A stretch of 41,766 nt of DNA from Candidatus Alcyoniella australis. GTDB taxonomy: Bacteria > Lernaellota > Lernaellaia > JAVCCG01 > Alcyoniellaceae. The translations under genes were made by a program, and so were the position numbers. The DNA is taken from NCBI GenBank assembly GCA_030765605.1, contig JAVCCG010000110.1, positions 1-41,766 of the forward strand, given 5' to 3'. Below the pieces are notes generated by a model that saw nothing but the letters and a program-made list of their open reading frames with translations, searched no databases and had not been told where the DNA came from. Positions within the stretch are counted from its first letter, which is position 1. The number at the start of each line of letters is the position of its first letter. Positions 33,182 to 41,766 of this stretch are shown here, piece after piece.

Positions 33182-34432
33182 GTGGGCCCGCGAGCGGTAC
33201 TGATCGCCACCGGGGCCGAACTGGTCGCGGGTAAGACCCGCGACGCGGACTCGCCGCTTATCGCTCAGGCGCTCTCCAGCCGGGGAGTGGCAATCGAGCG
33301 CGTGGAGCTGGTGGGCGACGATTCCGGGGCGATTACGGCCGCGGTACTGCGCGCGGCGCGCGAGGTCGAGCTGGTGGTGGTCACCGGCGGGCTGGGGCCC
33401 ACCGAGGACGATCTGACCAGCAGCGCAGTGGCCCAGGCCGCGGGTCTCGAACTGGAGCTCGACGAGCAGCTCCTAGCGCAGCTCGAACAACGCTTCTCCG
33501 CGATGGGCTTTGTCATGCCGCGCAGCAACGTCAAGCAGGCCCAGTTGCCGCAGGGCGCGATTGTGCTGCCCAACTCCAAGGGCACGGCCCCGGGATTTAT
33601 CGTTGCGGTCGCCCAAGCGCAGGTGGCGGTGCTGCCCGGGCCGCCGTTCGAGTGCGCAGCGATGCTCGAGAACGAGCTACTGCCGCGGCTATATGAACTG
33701 CTCGATCTCGGGCCGCCGATCGAGCTGCGACTGCTGCGTACCTTCGGTATGACCGAGTCCGGGCTCTCGGATCTGCTGCGTAAAAATCCTTACCAAGGGG
33801 ACGTGGAGCTGGGGTACAAGGCCGGGTTCCCCGAGATCCTGCTGACCCTGCGCGCCGCGGGCCACGGTGCGCTGGACGAGCTCGACGAGTGCGAGCGCCA
33901 CGTGCGCTCGGTGGTCGGCCGCTACGTTTACGCGGCGGGCGAGGCTGCGTTGCCCGAGGTCGTAACCCGGATGCTGATCGAGCGCGGCCAGACCCTGGCG
34001 CTGGCCGAGAGCTGCACCGGCGGGCTGATCGCCAAGCTGATCACCGACCTGCCGGGAAGCTCGGCGGTCTTCATGCGCGGCGCGGTGACCTATACCAACC
34101 GCTCTAAGGTCGAGATGCTCGACGTGCCGCTGGAGTTGATCGAGGAGCACGGCGCGGTGAGCGAGCCGGTGGCTTTGGCCATGGCGCGCGGCATCCGCGA
34201 GCAGGCCGACGCGGACTTCGGCATCGGCGTGACCGGCATCGCCGGACCCGAGGGCGGCAGCGAGGATAAGCCCGTGGGCACGGTCTGGATCAGCCTGTCT
34301 ACGCCGGACCAATCTTGGGCCTGGAAGCAGCGCTTCCCCTGGGATCGCGCGCGGGTGCGAATGGTCAGCGCCTGGTCCGCCCTCGAACGATTGCGCAGGC
34401 AGATGCTCGGAATCCAGGAGAGCGATTCTTGA
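33182..34432 (+). CDS. cinA: CinA: nicotinamide-nucleotide amidohydrolase / competence-damage protein
   Basis: The GTG start follows the pgpA stop directly. The 416-residue protein has the N-terminal MoaB/Mog-like (COG1058) domain, with an IATGAELVAGKTRDADS motif that differs from the usual IGTELLxGxxxDTN form, then VTGGLGPTEDDLTS and the LPGPPFE motif. The C-terminal domain (from about residue 260) carries LAESCTGGLIAKLITDLPGSSA and TGIAGPEGGS, the PncC-type amidase that deamidates nicotinamide mononucleotide to nicotinate mononucleotide. The N-terminal domain is an ADP-ribose pyrophosphatase in some relatives. It overlaps thpR by four bases (TTGA) and is two genes before recA, a common association. 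Confidence 0.93.
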   Translation: MGPRAVLIATGAELVAGKTRDADSPLIAQALSSRGVAIERVELVGDDSGAITAAVLRAAREVELVVVTGGLGPTEDDLTSSAVAQAAGLELELDEQLLAQLEQRFSAMGFVMPRSNVKQAQLPQGAIVLPNSKGTAPGFIVAVAQAQVAVLPGPPFECAAMLENELLPRLYELLDLGPPIELRLLRTFGMTESGLSDLLRKNPYQGDVELGYKAGFPEILLTLRAAGHGALDELDECERHVRSVVGRYVYAAGEAALPEVVTRMLIERGQTLALAESCTGGLIAKLITDLPGSSAVFMRGAVTYTNRSKVEMLDVPLELIEEHGAVSEPVALAMARGIREQADADFGIGVTGIAGPEGGSEDKPVGTVWISLSTPDQSWAWKQRFPWDRARVRMVSAWSALERLRRQMLGIQESDS

Positions 34433-34995
34433 CGCAACGGCGGCTGTTCGTGGCGATCCCCCTTGACGACGATTTGCGCTCACGCCTGGAACAAGCCCAG
34501 AACAACCTGGCCCGGAGCAATGCTGATCTGCGTTGGACCAGGCCCGGGTCGATCCACCTTACTCTCAAGTTTCTCGGCGATACCCACGAGCGGCTGGTTC
34601 CCGATATCAGCGCTGAGCTCGAGCAGTGCGTTGCTGCGCATCGCGGTCGGACCCTGCGGGTCAAGGGATTGGGCGCTTTCCCCGATCTGCGGCGGCCGCG
34701 GGTGATCTGGGCCGGGCTCGAGGGCGACCTAGACGCGCTGTGCGCCGTGCAACGGGACGTGGAGCAGCGCCTGGCGCGCCTGGGGTTTGAACCGGAGCGA
34801 CGCGGGTTCTCGCCGCACCTGACTTTGGGTCGGGTGCGTTCTCCCCGACGACTGGGCGAGCTGATCAAAGCGGTCGAGGCGGGCTCGCAGGCCGATCTGG
34901 GGGTGCTCGAGGCGCGGCGGATCGTGCTCTATCAAAGCCAGCTGCTGCCCGGCGGTGCGCGCTACACTTGTCTTGCCCGCTACAAGATGGCGTGA
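34429..34995 (+). CDS. thpR: RNA 2',3'-cyclic phosphodiesterase (2'-5' RNA ligase family)
   Basis: The TTG at 34429 overlaps the cinA stop and follows a CAGGAG ribosome site by about eight bases; the 188-residue product begins with TQRRLFVAIPLD, normal for the family. The two catalytic HxTx motifs are H43-L-T-L and H130-L-T-L. Between them are the typical GLGAFPDLRRPRVIWAGL and FEPERRGFSPH motifs. The enzyme opens 2',3'-cyclic phosphate ends of RNA and in vitro ligates tRNA halves. Its position just before recA is common in deltaproteobacterial-type genomes. Confidence 0.93.
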   Translation: MTQRRLFVAIPLDDDLRSRLEQAQNNLARSNADLRWTRPGSIHLTLKFLGDTHERLVPDISAELEQCVAAHRGRTLRVKGLGAFPDLRRPRVIWAGLEGDLDALCAVQRDVEQRLARLGFEPERRGFSPHLTLGRVRSPRRLGELIKAVEAGSQADLGVLEARRIVLYQSQLLPGGARYTCLARYKMA

Positions 34996-35003
34996 TATAT
35001 AAA
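34973..35003 (+). promoter_or_regulatory. Possible sigma70-like promoter for recA
   Basis: TTGCCC (34973-34978, 4 of 6 to the -35 consensus) is followed by AT-rich TATATAAA at 34996-35003. Reading TATATA gives a 17-base spacer, reading TATAAA gives 19 bases. The AT-rich patch stands out in this GC-rich DNA and precedes recA by about 40 bases. I could not see a recognisable LexA box, so SOS control is not shown. Confidence 0.4.
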
Positions 35004-35029
35004 CTCGCCTGTTTTATGTGAAAAAAACC

Positions 35030-35034
35030 AGGAG
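35030..35034 (+). promoter_or_regulatory. Ribosome binding site of recA (AGGAG)
   Basis: AGGAG lies seven bases before ATG at 35042 and selects it over an in-frame GTG at 35018 that precedes this site. Confidence 0.75.
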
Positions 35035-35041
35035 TACATCC

Positions 35042-36139
35042 ATGGCTAAGGAATCGAAGCAGTTGGGCGACAAGAAGAATTCCGCTCTGGATACGGCGAT
35101 CACCCAGATCGAACGCCAGTTCGGCAAGGGCTCGATCATGCGTCTGGGGGACAGCCAGGCGGTGGTGCCGATCAAGTCGATCTCTACCGGATCGCTGGGC
35201 CTGGACGTTGCCTTGGGCATCGGCGGGGTGCCACGGGGGCGTGTGGTCGAGATCTACGGCCCCGAGTCCTCGGGCAAGACCACCTTGGCGCTGCACGTGG
35301 TGGCCGAGGCTCAGCGCACCGGCGGCGTGGCGGCGTTCATCGACGCCGAGCACGCCCTGGACGTCTCCTACGCGCGCAGGCTGGGCGTCCACACCCAGGA
35401 TCTGCTGCTCAGCCAGCCGGACAACGGCGAACAGGCGCTGGAGATCGCCGAGGTCTTGGTGCGCTCCAGCGCGGTGGACATCGTGGTCATCGACTCGGTG
35501 GCCGCCCTGACTCCCAAAGCCGAAATCGAAGGCGACATGGGAGACATCCACGTCGGGCTGCAGGCGCGGCTGATGTCCCAGGCCCTGCGCAAACTGACCG
35601 CGGTCATCGCGCGCTCGACCACGACGTTAATGTTCATCAACCAGATCCGGATGAAGATCGGCGTGATGTTCGGCAACCCGGAGACCACGCCGGGCGGCAA
35701 TGCGCTCAAATTTTATTCCTCGGTGCGCCTCGACATCAGACGCATCGGGATGATCAAGTCCGGTCAGGAGGTGCTCGGTTCTCGCGCGCGGGTCAAGGTG
35801 GTTAAAAACAAGCTGGCCCCGCCGTTCCGCGACGCCGAGTTCGACATCATCTACGGCCTGGGGATCAGCAAGACCGGCGAGCTGATCGACCTGGGTGTGG
35901 CCAACGGCCTGGTCGACAAGAGCGGCACCTGGTACTCCTACGGTGAGCACCGCATCGGCCAGGGGCGCGAGAAAGCCCGGGAATTTTTACTGAGCAACCC
36001 GGACATTGCCTTCGAGCTGGAGAACAAGCTGCGCCTGGTCTACGAGATTGAGCCGCTGGGCAAAGAGGCCGTGCGCGAGGCGCCGGCCGAACCCGAGGCG
36101 CCGGCCGAGCCCGAGGCGCCGGCCGAGCCCGAAAAATAA
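35042..36139 (+). CDS. recA: Recombinase RecA
   Basis: The 365-residue protein is a standard Rec[23 protein letters not shown] at the N-terminus, Walker [14 protein letters not shown] with K79, [20 protein letters not shown], Walker [10 protein letters not shown], the L2 region [26 protein letters not shown], and [16 protein letters not shown] near the C-terminus. It forms ATP-dependent filaments on single-stranded DNA, pairs homologous DNA and promotes LexA cleavage. The tail is unusual: three A-P-A-E-P-E repeats give an acidic, proline-rich end. It may be transcribed from its own promoter just upstream. Confidence 0.98.
   Translation: MAKESKQLGDKKNSALDTAITQIERQFGKGSIMRLGDSQAVVPIKSISTGSLGLDVALGIGGVPRGRVVEIYGPESSGKTTLALHVVAEAQRTGGVAAFIDAEHALDVSYARRLGVHTQDLLLSQPDNGEQALEIAEVLVRSSAVDIVVIDSVAALTPKAEIEGDMGDIHVGLQARLMSQALRKLTAVIARSTTTLMFINQIRMKIGVMFGNPETTPGGNALKFYSSVRLDIRRIGMIKSGQEVLGSRARVKVVKNKLAPPFRDAEFDIIYGLGISKTGELIDLGVANGLVDKSGTWYSYGEHRIGQGREKAREFLLSNPDIAFELENKLRLVYEIEPLGKEAVREAPAEPEAPAEPEAPAEPEK
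36080..36133 (+). repeat. 18-bp tandem repeat (three copies) in the recA tail
   Basis: Three consecutive 18-bp units (GCGCCGGCCGA[A/G]CCCGA[G/A]) encode APAEPE repeats at the end of RecA. The acidic tail modulates DNA binding in RecA proteins. Copy-number change here would lengthen or shorten it without changing the frame. Confidence 0.85.
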
Positions 36140-36152
36140 CGGAGTAGGGACG

Positions 36153-37292
36153 ATGGAGCTCAACGATATCCTCAAAATCGCCGTGGAGAAGGGCGCCAGC
36201 GACGTGCACTTGAAGCCGGGCATGCCGCCGGTGTTCCGCGTCGACGGCAAGCTGGTTCAGCATCCCAAGACGCAGCGGCTGACACCGCAGCAGATCTCGG
36301 CGATGGCCAAGGTGATGATGTCCGAGCGTCAGGTGCAGCGTTTCCGCGAGAACTGCGAGGTCGACCTGGCCTACTCGGTGCCCGGCGTGGGGCGTTTCCG
36401 CACCAACGTTTTCCAACAGCGCGGGACCGTGGCGATCAGTATGCGGCTGATTCCGTTTCAGGTCGCTGCGTTTTCCCAGCTCGGATTGCCCAAGACGTTG
36501 GAGAAGATCTCGATGGAGGGCCGCGGCCTGGTGCTGGTCGCCGGCACTACCGGCTCGGGCAAGAGCACGACCCTGGCGTCGATGGTGCAGCACATCAACG
36601 AGAACCGCACCTGCCACATCATCACCATCGAGGACCCGATCGAGTTCCTGCTGCGCGACAAGAAGAGCATCATCTCCCAGCGCGAGATCGGCTTCGACAC
36701 GCTGAACTTCGTCGACTCGCTACGCAGCGCCCTGCGCCAGGATCCGGACGTGATTCTCGTGGGCGAGATGCGCGACATGGAGACGATCCAGACCGCGCTG
36801 ATGGCCGCCGAGACCGGCCACCTGGTGCTCTCCACCGTGCACACGATGGACGCGATGGAGACGGTCAACCGCATCATCTCGTTCTTTGCGGCGTACCAGC
36901 AGGAGGAGATCCGCTTCCAACTCGCCTCGGTGCTCAAGGCTGTAATCTGCCAGCGGCTGATTCCGCGGATGGACGGCAAGGGGCGCGTTCCGGCGGTTGA
37001 GGTGCTGGTCTCCACCGCGCGCGTGCGCGACTGCATCCGCGACCGGAAGAAGACCCCCGAGCTCAACGACACGATGGCCCAGGGCTACTCGACCTATGGC
37101 ATGCAGACTTTCGACATGGCGCTGATGGACCTGTACATGCGGCGCATGATCACCCGCGAGGAGGCGTTGGCCAACAGCAGCAACCCCGGCGATTTCGAGA
37201 TGCGCGTCTCCGGCGTCACCACCGGCGACGACTCGAACTACGACGAGGTCGCCGAGAAGGGCGACATGGTGATCGAGCGCTTCCAGAAATAG
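36153..37292 (+). CDS. pilT: Type IV pilus twitching motility ATPase PilT
   Basis: The ATG at 36153 gives MELNDILKIAVEKGASDVHL, the expected PilT start; a longer frame runs back into recA. The 379-residue protein has an N-terminal PAS-like domain and a RecA-like ATPase with Walker A GTTGSGKST (K137), an Asp box TIEDPIEFL, Walker B DPDVILVGEMRD and a His box GHLVLSTVHTMDA. The VRDCIRDRKKTPEL segment corresponds to the PilT AIRNLIREGK region that is needed for retraction. It hydrolyses ATP at the pilus base to retract the filament. No other pilus genes are in the window. It lies between recA and alaS. Confidence 0.93.
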   Translation: MELNDILKIAVEKGASDVHLKPGMPPVFRVDGKLVQHPKTQRLTPQQISAMAKVMMSERQVQRFRENCEVDLAYSVPGVGRFRTNVFQQRGTVAISMRLIPFQVAAFSQLGLPKTLEKISMEGRGLVLVAGTTGSGKSTTLASMVQHINENRTCHIITIEDPIEFLLRDKKSIISQREIGFDTLNFVDSLRSALRQDPDVILVGEMRDMETIQTALMAAETGHLVLSTVHTMDAMETVNRIISFFAAYQQEEIRFQLASVLKAVICQRLIPRMDGKGRVPAVEVLVSTARVRDCIRDRKKTPELNDTMAQGYSTYGMQTFDMALMDLYMRRMITREEALANSSNPGDFEMRVSGVTTGDDSNYDEVAEKGDMVIERFQK

Positions 37293-37305
37293 GGTTCAAC
37301 AGCCG

Positions 37306-39924
37306 ATGAACGGTCACGAGATTCGCAGCAGGTTCCTCGAGTACTTCAAACAGCACGGCCACGCGGTGCTCCCCTCAAGCCCGTTGGTGCCCGCGGGGGA
37401 TCCGACCCTGCTGTTCACCAACGCGGGGATGGTGCAGTTCAAGGACGTGTTCGTCGGGCGTTCGCGCATCGGCTCCACGCGCGCGACCACCAGCCAGAAG
37501 TGCCTGCGCGTCTCGGGCAAGCACAACGACTTTGAGAACGTCGGCCGCACTCCGCGGCACCACACGTTTTTCGAAATGCTGGGCAACTTCAGCTTCGGCG
37601 ACTACTTCAAACGCGAGGCGATCGGCTTTGCCTGGGAACTGCTGACCCGCGAATACGGCCTGGACCCCGACCGGCTGTACCCCACGGTCTTTGAGCAGGA
37701 CGACGAGGCCGCGCAACTGTGGGTCGAAGTAACCGGCGTTGCGGCCGATCGCGTACTGCGGATGGGCGAGAAGGACAACTTCTGGGCGATGGGCGAGACC
37801 GGCCCCTGTGGCCCGTGCTCCGAGATCCTCTTCGACCAGGGGCCCGAGTTCGGCCCGGACGACCCCTACGTCGAGGGCGACCGCTTCCTTGAGCTGTGGA
37901 ACCTGGTGTTTATGCAGTACCAGCGCGATCAGCCCGGCGGCGAGCTGCTGCCGCTGCCCGCGCCGAGCATCGACACCGGCGCCGGCCTGGAGCGGATCGC
38001 CGCGGTGCTGCAGGGCAAGCCCTCAAACTACGACTCGGATTTGTTTCTGCCGATCATCGAGCAGATCGGTCGCGTCAGCGGCAAGGGATACCGTAGCGGC
38101 GAGGACGAGGCCGACGTCAGCCAGCGCGTGATCGCCGATCACGCCCGCGCCACGACCTTCTTAATCGGCGACGGCGTGTTGCCCAGCAACGAGGGGCGCG
38201 GCTATGTGCTTCGTCGGATCATGCGCCGCGCCGCGCGTCACGGCGTGCTGATCGGGCTCAACGAGCCGTTTCTCTACCAGATCTGTGGCGCGGTGGTCGA
38301 CGTGATGCAGCCGGCGTATCCCGAGCTGGTCGAGCGCACCAGCTACATCGCGCGCGTGGTCAAGCACGAGGAACAACGCTTCCTGTGCACGTTGGAGAAC
38401 GGACTGAAGCTGCTCAACGAGCAGATCGAGCGGCTGGGATCCGAGCGCGTACTCGACGGCGAACTGGCGTTCAAGCTCTACGACACTTTCGGTTTCCCGC
38501 TGGACCTGGTCGAGGACATCGGCCGCGATAAAAGTTTCAGCGTGGACAAGCCGGGCTTTGAACAGGCGATGGCCAAACAACGCCAATCCAGCGCCAAGGC
38601 TTGGAGCGGTTCGGGCGAGCAGCAGGTGTCGTCGGCCTACGCCGAGCTCGCGGCCGAAGCGGGGCCGACCCAGTTCGTGGGCTACGACAACCTCGTGCTC
38701 GAAGCGCGGGTGGTCGGACTGATCCGCGACGGACAGCGCGTCGAATCGGCGCGGCAGGGCGAAGAGATCGAGATCGTCTGCGACCGCACGCCGTTCTACG
38801 CCGAGATGGGCGGCCAGGTCGGCGACGCGGGTAAGATCGTGGGCAGCGGCTTTCTGGCCGAGGTGCGCGACGCGGTCTATGCGGCCCAGGGGTTGGTGGC
38901 CCACCGCGCCAAGCTGCTGCGCGGTGAGGTCAAGCTCGGCGACAGCGCGAGCCTCGAGGTCGACCGCGAACGGCGCGCGGCGATCCAGCGCAACCACACG
39001 GCCACGCATTTACTGCACCACGCGTTGCAGACCGTACTCGGACCCGACGCCAAGCAGGCGGGCAGCCTGGTTACGCCCGAGCGGCTGCGCTTCGACTTCA
39101 CGCACTACGCGGCAATCGAGCCGCGCGAACTGGAACGCATCGAGATCATCGCCAACGAGCTGATCCTCGATGATCGACTGGTGAGCTGGGAGACGATGCC
39201 CCTCGACGCGGCGCTCGAGGCGGGCGTGACCGCGCTGTTCGGCGAAAAGTACGGCCAGAGCGTGCGCGTACTCAGCGTTGAGGGCGTGTCGCAAGAACTG
39301 TGCGGCGGAACCCACGCGCGCAGCACCGGCGAGATCGGTTCGCTGCTGATCACATCGGAGTCCAGCGTGGCCGCGGGCGTGCGGCGCATCGAGGCCCGCA
39401 CCGGGCTCGGAGCGTTGGAGCTGTCCCGCCGCTACCGTGAGCGCGTGCGCGAGGCCGCGACGCTGCTCAAGGCCAACGAGGACGAACTGGTGGAACGCAC
39501 CGAGCGCGCCCTGGGACGCATCAAGGGCCTGGAGCGCGAGATCGAGAAAATCCAGGCCCAAATGGCATCGGCTGGCGGCTCGGACATCTACGACAACGTC
39601 AAGGACGTCAACGGGATCAAGCTGCTTGCCGTGAAGATCGACCTTGACGACCCCAAGGGACTGCGCAACTTCGGCACACAGGTCCGCGACCGACTCAAGT
39701 CTGGAGTGGTGGTGATCGGCGCCGAGTCCGGGGGCAGGGCGCTGCTGCTGGCGATGGTCACCGACGATCTGACCGACCGCTTTAACGCCAACGATATTAT
39801 CCGCGCCATCGCACCGGCGATCGACGGATCGGGCGGCGGCAGGGCCGACATGGCCCAGGCCGGCGGCAAGGATCCCGGCGGCATCGAGCAAGCCCTGGCC
39901 GCGGTGGAGGGGTTGCTGCGCTGA
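37306..39924 (+). CDS. alaS: Alanyl-tRNA synthetase
   Basis: The 872-residue length is normal. The N-terminal class II core has EIRSRFLEYFKQHGHAVLPSS, TLLFTNAGMVQFKDVF and the ETGPCGPCSEI motif. The editing domain has HNHTATHLLHHAL (zinc-binding histidines) and the final CGGTHARSTGEIG motif. The C-terminal C-Ala domain ends with GGGRADMAQAGGKDPGGIEQAL. It charges tRNA-Ala and clears Ser- or Gly-mischarged tRNA. Its stop overlaps the CTG start proposed for the next gene. Confidence 0.98.
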   Translation: MNGHEIRSRFLEYFKQHGHAVLPSSPLVPAGDPTLLFTNAGMVQFKDVFVGRSRIGSTRATTSQKCLRVSGKHNDFENVGRTPRHHTFFEMLGNFSFGDYFKREAIGFAWELLTREYGLDPDRLYPTVFEQDDEAAQLWVEVTGVAADRVLRMGEKDNFWAMGETGPCGPCSEILFDQGPEFGPDDPYVEGDRFLELWNLVFMQYQRDQPGGELLPLPAPSIDTGAGLERIAAVLQGKPSNYDSDLFLPIIEQIGRVSGKGYRSGEDEADVSQRVIADHARATTFLIGDGVLPSNEGRGYVLRRIMRRAARHGVLIGLNEPFLYQICGAVVDVMQPAYPELVERTSYIARVVKHEEQRFLCTLENGLKLLNEQIERLGSERVLDGELAFKLYDTFGFPLDLVEDIGRDKSFSVDKPGFEQAMAKQRQSSAKAWSGSGEQQVSSAYAELAAEAGPTQFVGYDNLVLEARVVGLIRDGQRVESARQGEEIEIVCDRTPFYAEMGGQVGDAGKIVGSGFLAEVRDAVYAAQGLVAHRAKLLRGEVKLGDSASLEVDRERRAAIQRNHTATHLLHHALQTVLGPDAKQAGSLVTPERLRFDFTHYAAIEPRELERIEIIANELILDDRLVSWETMPLDAALEAGVTALFGEKYGQSVRVLSVEGVSQELCGGTHARSTGEIGSLLITSESSVAAGVRRIEARTGLGALELSRRYRERVREAATLLKANEDELVERTERALGRIKGLEREIEKIQAQMASAGGSDIYDNVKDVNGIKLLAVKIDLDDPKGLRNFGTQVRDRLKSGVVVIGAESGGRALLLAMVTDDLTDRFNANDIIRAIAPAIDGSGGGRADMAQAGGKDPGGIEQALAAVEGLLR
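39906..39910 (+). promoter_or_regulatory. Ribosome binding site (GGAGG) before a CTG start
   Basis: GGAGG, followed by GG, lies ten bases before the CTG at 39921 and inside alaS. No ATG, GTG or TTG in the right frame lies between it and the signal-peptide coding region. Confidence 0.5.
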
Positions 39925-40679
39925 GGCGCGCACTGCTTGTTCTCGTTGCGCTCTGCGCGCTGATCGCGTCGAGCGCCTTTGCCGACAGCACGGACGAAAT
40001 CGCAATACAGGTCGACGAGCTGTGGAGCACCCGCGACGGCGGTCGGCGCAATGCTTTGCGCTCGCTGGAGTTGCTCGACGCCACCCTGAAAAACGATCCC
40101 CTAAACTATGGCCTGCTGTGGCGCGCGGCGCGCGCCTGCTATTGGATCTGCGACCGCTCAGATGATCCGCAGGTCGACGGACGCTTTGGCGCGCGCGGCA
40201 TGGACTACGCGAGTAAGGCGTTGCTGCTCGCGCCCGATGCGATTGAGGGGCACTACTACAACGCGCTGTGTATGGCCGAATACGCCGACAGCATCAGCGT
40301 GGTCAAGGCGCTGGCCCAGGGGGTCGGCAACCGGTTGCGCGACGAGCTCGAGTACTGCTATCAACAACAGCCGCTGTTCGACTACGCCGGGCCGTGCATC
40401 GGACTGGGCCGCTTCTACCAGCTCGTGCCCTGGCCGCTACGCGACCGACAGCGCGCGCAGCAGGCGTACCAGCGTGCGCTGCAGGCCTTTCCCTGGGTCT
40501 ACCGCAACCGCGTGTATTTGGCCGAGCTGTACATTGAAATGGACAAGCCCGACCAAGCCAACAAACTGCTCGACGTCGACATCGCCTGCCCGCAGGGGAT
40601 CACCGACGGCTGGGAGTGCGGATACTTCCGGCAACAGGCCGCAGAACTGCGGCAATCGTTGGTCGTCGATCAACCCTGA
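39921..40679 (+). CDS. Secreted TPR-like protein, start probably CTG
   Basis: From CTG at 39921, overlapping the alaS stop (CTGA), the frame encodes 252 residues beginning (M)RRALLVLVALCALIASSAFADS, a clear signal peptide with a likely cut after AFA. The first conventional start in frame (TTG at 40056) would remove this signal and about 45 residues. The mature protein has TPR-like helical pairs, including ASKALLLAPDAIEGHYYNAL, GLGRFYQLVPWPLRDR and AYQRALQAFPWVYRNRVYLAELYIE. The pattern recalls TRAP-associated TatT-type periplasmic TPR proteins, but I am not certain. A periplasmic binding or assembly role is inference. It converges on the minus-strand gene at 40680 with no gap. Confidence 0.75.
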   Translation: MRRALLVLVALCALIASSAFADSTDEIAIQVDELWSTRDGGRRNALRSLELLDATLKNDPLNYGLLWRAARACYWICDRSDDPQVDGRFGARGMDYASKALLLAPDAIEGHYYNALCMAEYADSISVVKALAQGVGNRLRDELEYCYQQQPLFDYAGPCIGLGRFYQLVPWPLRDRQRAQQAYQRALQAFPWVYRNRVYLAELYIEMDKPDQANKLLDVDIACPQGITDGWECGYFRQQAAELRQSLVVDQP

Positions 40680-41765
40680 TCAGAAATAGAACCGCGGCTC
40701 GTTAAAGCGGAAGCGCATTCCCGTAGGAACGTCCCCGTCCCAGCAAAGCTCAAAAACATCTACACGCAACACGGTTGAGTCGGCGTGGTTGATGATCCAG
40801 TTACGCACTATCAGCGGGCAACCGGCCCGCACCCGCAGCAGCAGCCGTCCATCGGAGAAGTCGGCCGGGATATAGCGGCGCGGCGAGATCGACGGCAAAC
40901 CCGGACCCGGCGCGCCCTGTGGATCGTCGGGATCTACGTTGTCCATTGTTTCGGGATGATGGGGTAGGCTCAACTGGCCTGCGGATGTCGAGTAGAGGTT
41001 GAGGTCGATAACCGTACTCGTGCGGTCCGACCAGCTAAACGGCGCACGTTCCAGGTCAACGTTGATCGAGACCGGCTGATCCTGCCAGGCGAGCAGGACA
41101 CGGTCGAAGTGCGGCAGCATTTTTATTCGCTGGACGCTGAGGTCAACGGCCATGCGCTCCCCGTCCGCGGAATCGACCAGTTGCACCGCTGGGCCGGATG
41201 GGTCGCCGATGGTGTTCAGATCGATGCTCAGCAGCATTGGCTCGCCATCGCAACTACGCGGCTTCACGCTGTAGTCGTCTGGAAACAGCAGGCCCCAGTC
41301 GCGGTAGAGAAACAGGTGTTCCGATATCTCGGGAGCAGTGAAGAACAGCATGTGCTCGTTGAGCTTGAGCAGCCCGCGTTTGAGTCCGCTGTCGATCTCG
41401 CGGTCGATGCGGCCGTAGTCGGGCAGCAGGCCCACGCTGGTGGTGGCGCGTGCGACCACCTGGTGATACTGCTCGGACTCCTGGGCGTAGAGCATGTTCC
41501 AGTGCTGGTAGAAATCGGTGGTCTCAAAATCGAGCCTGGCCGCTGCCCGCGGTAAAAATATCAGCAGCGGCGTGAGCGCCACCAGCGCCAGGGGCGCGGC
41601 GAGCTTCTTGGCCAGCAGCGAGCGCACCACGAACGCCAGTCCGCAGGCGAGCATCACCACCAGCGGGAAGAGCAGGGTCATGCTGATGCGGGTCTTGTCG
41701 CTCTGGAGCCAGTTGGCCTGCATCGAGAGCACAACGTAGACCGGGATGATGAAGCTTAAGAAGAT
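40680..41765 (-). CDS. Polytopic membrane protein, C-terminal part (5' end outside window)
   Basis: The minus-strand frame is open to the window edge and enters in the middle of a hydrophobic segment (IFLSFIIPVYVVLSM), so at least 362 residues are seen and the N-terminus is missing. Three membrane segments are visible near the start of the visible part: the cut one, TLLFPLVVMLACGLAFVV, and LAAPLALVALTPLLIFLP. About 285 residues of probably periplasmic sequence follow, with an LYAQESEQYHQVVARAT helix and a beta-rich end. The order of several membrane helices then a soluble C-terminal domain fits GT-C type glycosyltransferases, but no diagnostic motif is in the visible part, so the function stays open. 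Confidence 0.75.
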   Translation of the reverse strand: MFLSFIIPVYVVLSMQANWLQSDKTRISMTLLFPLVVMLACGLAFVVRSLLAKKLAAPLALVALTPLLIFLPRAAARLDFETTDFYQHWNMLYAQESEQYHQVVARATTSVGLLPDYGRIDREIDSGLKRGLLKLNEHMLFFTAPEISEHLFLYRDWGLLFPDDYSVKPRSCDGEPMLLSIDLNTIGDPSGPAVQLVDSADGERMAVDLSVQRIKMLPHFDRVLLAWQDQPVSINVDLERAPFSWSDRTSTVIDLNLYSTSAGQLSLPHHPETMDNVDPDDPQGAPGPGLPSISPRRYIPADFSDGRLLLRVRAGCPLIVRNWIINHADSTVLRVDVFELCWDGDVPTGMRFRFNEPRFYF

Positions 41766-41766
41766 C

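Noticed and set aside
34996-35041. LexA/SOS box upstream of recA
   Set aside because: No palindrome matching the known LexA boxes could be recognised; only a possible promoter and ribosome site are seen.

Overview
The window is GC-rich, densely coded bacterial DNA. Nearly every gene boundary is a translational overlap or a gap of a few bases. The order pgpA-cinA-thpR-recA-pilT-alaS, together with a PilT ATPase and a Slt-type lytic transglycosylase, recalls Gram-negative deltaproteobacterial-type genomes (Desulfobacterota, Myxococcota and relatives). The many long multidomain radical SAM proteins point to an uncultivated or poorly sampled lineage. This placement is inference from gene order and style; no rRNA or tRNA gene is visible to anchor it.

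Region 1 (1-20574, plus strand) is one long co-directional block, probably one operon, that looks like an accessory biosynthetic locus for a modified cell-surface glycan. It starts inside a coiled-coil protein built from 65-residue repeats. Then come a GT4 glycosyltransferase fused to a radical SAM/SPASM domain, a free C-terminal half of a NodU/CmcH-type carbamoyltransferase, the matching N-terminal half fused to a second copy of the same radical SAM cassette, two NAD-dependent sugar-nucleotide epimerases, a radical SAM/SPASM enzyme, a complete carbamoyltransferase, and a 2358-residue protein. That last protein has one radical SAM/SPASM module followed by four tandem B12-binding radical SAM modules. 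A membrane-anchored SGNH hydrolase closes the block. Eight [4Fe-4S]-binding CxxxCxxC radical SAM sites lie in four proteins. My working model is synthesis and decoration (carbamoylation, epimerisation, radical chemistry such as C-methylation) of an unusual saccharide; the product is unknown.

Region 2 (20588-26125, minus strand) holds a 1430-residue protein with N-terminal TPR-like helices, a beta-sandwich segment, a P-loop ATPase, a winged-helix-like segment and a C-terminal NYN/PIN-like nuclease domain. Its architecture resembles conflict or defence NTPase-effector proteins, but in an unfamiliar order. Upstream of it is a phosphofructokinase whose active-site residues predict pyrophosphate rather than ATP as phosphoryl donor, with a good sigma70-like promoter.

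Region 3 (26233-41766) is mostly housekeeping: rsmI, a 60-residue conserved-looking small protein, a nitrilase-family amidohydrolase on the minus strand, a lytic transglycosylase, a P1/S58 peptidase, an M23 peptidase, pgpA, cinA, thpR, recA, pilT, alaS, a secreted TPR-like protein that appears to start at CTG, and the C-terminal part of a polytopic membrane protein cut by the window edge.

No CRISPR array, insertion sequence, phage gene, rRNA or tRNA was seen, and no stretch over 300 bases lacks a gene. The largest gap is about 210 bases (24881-25090).
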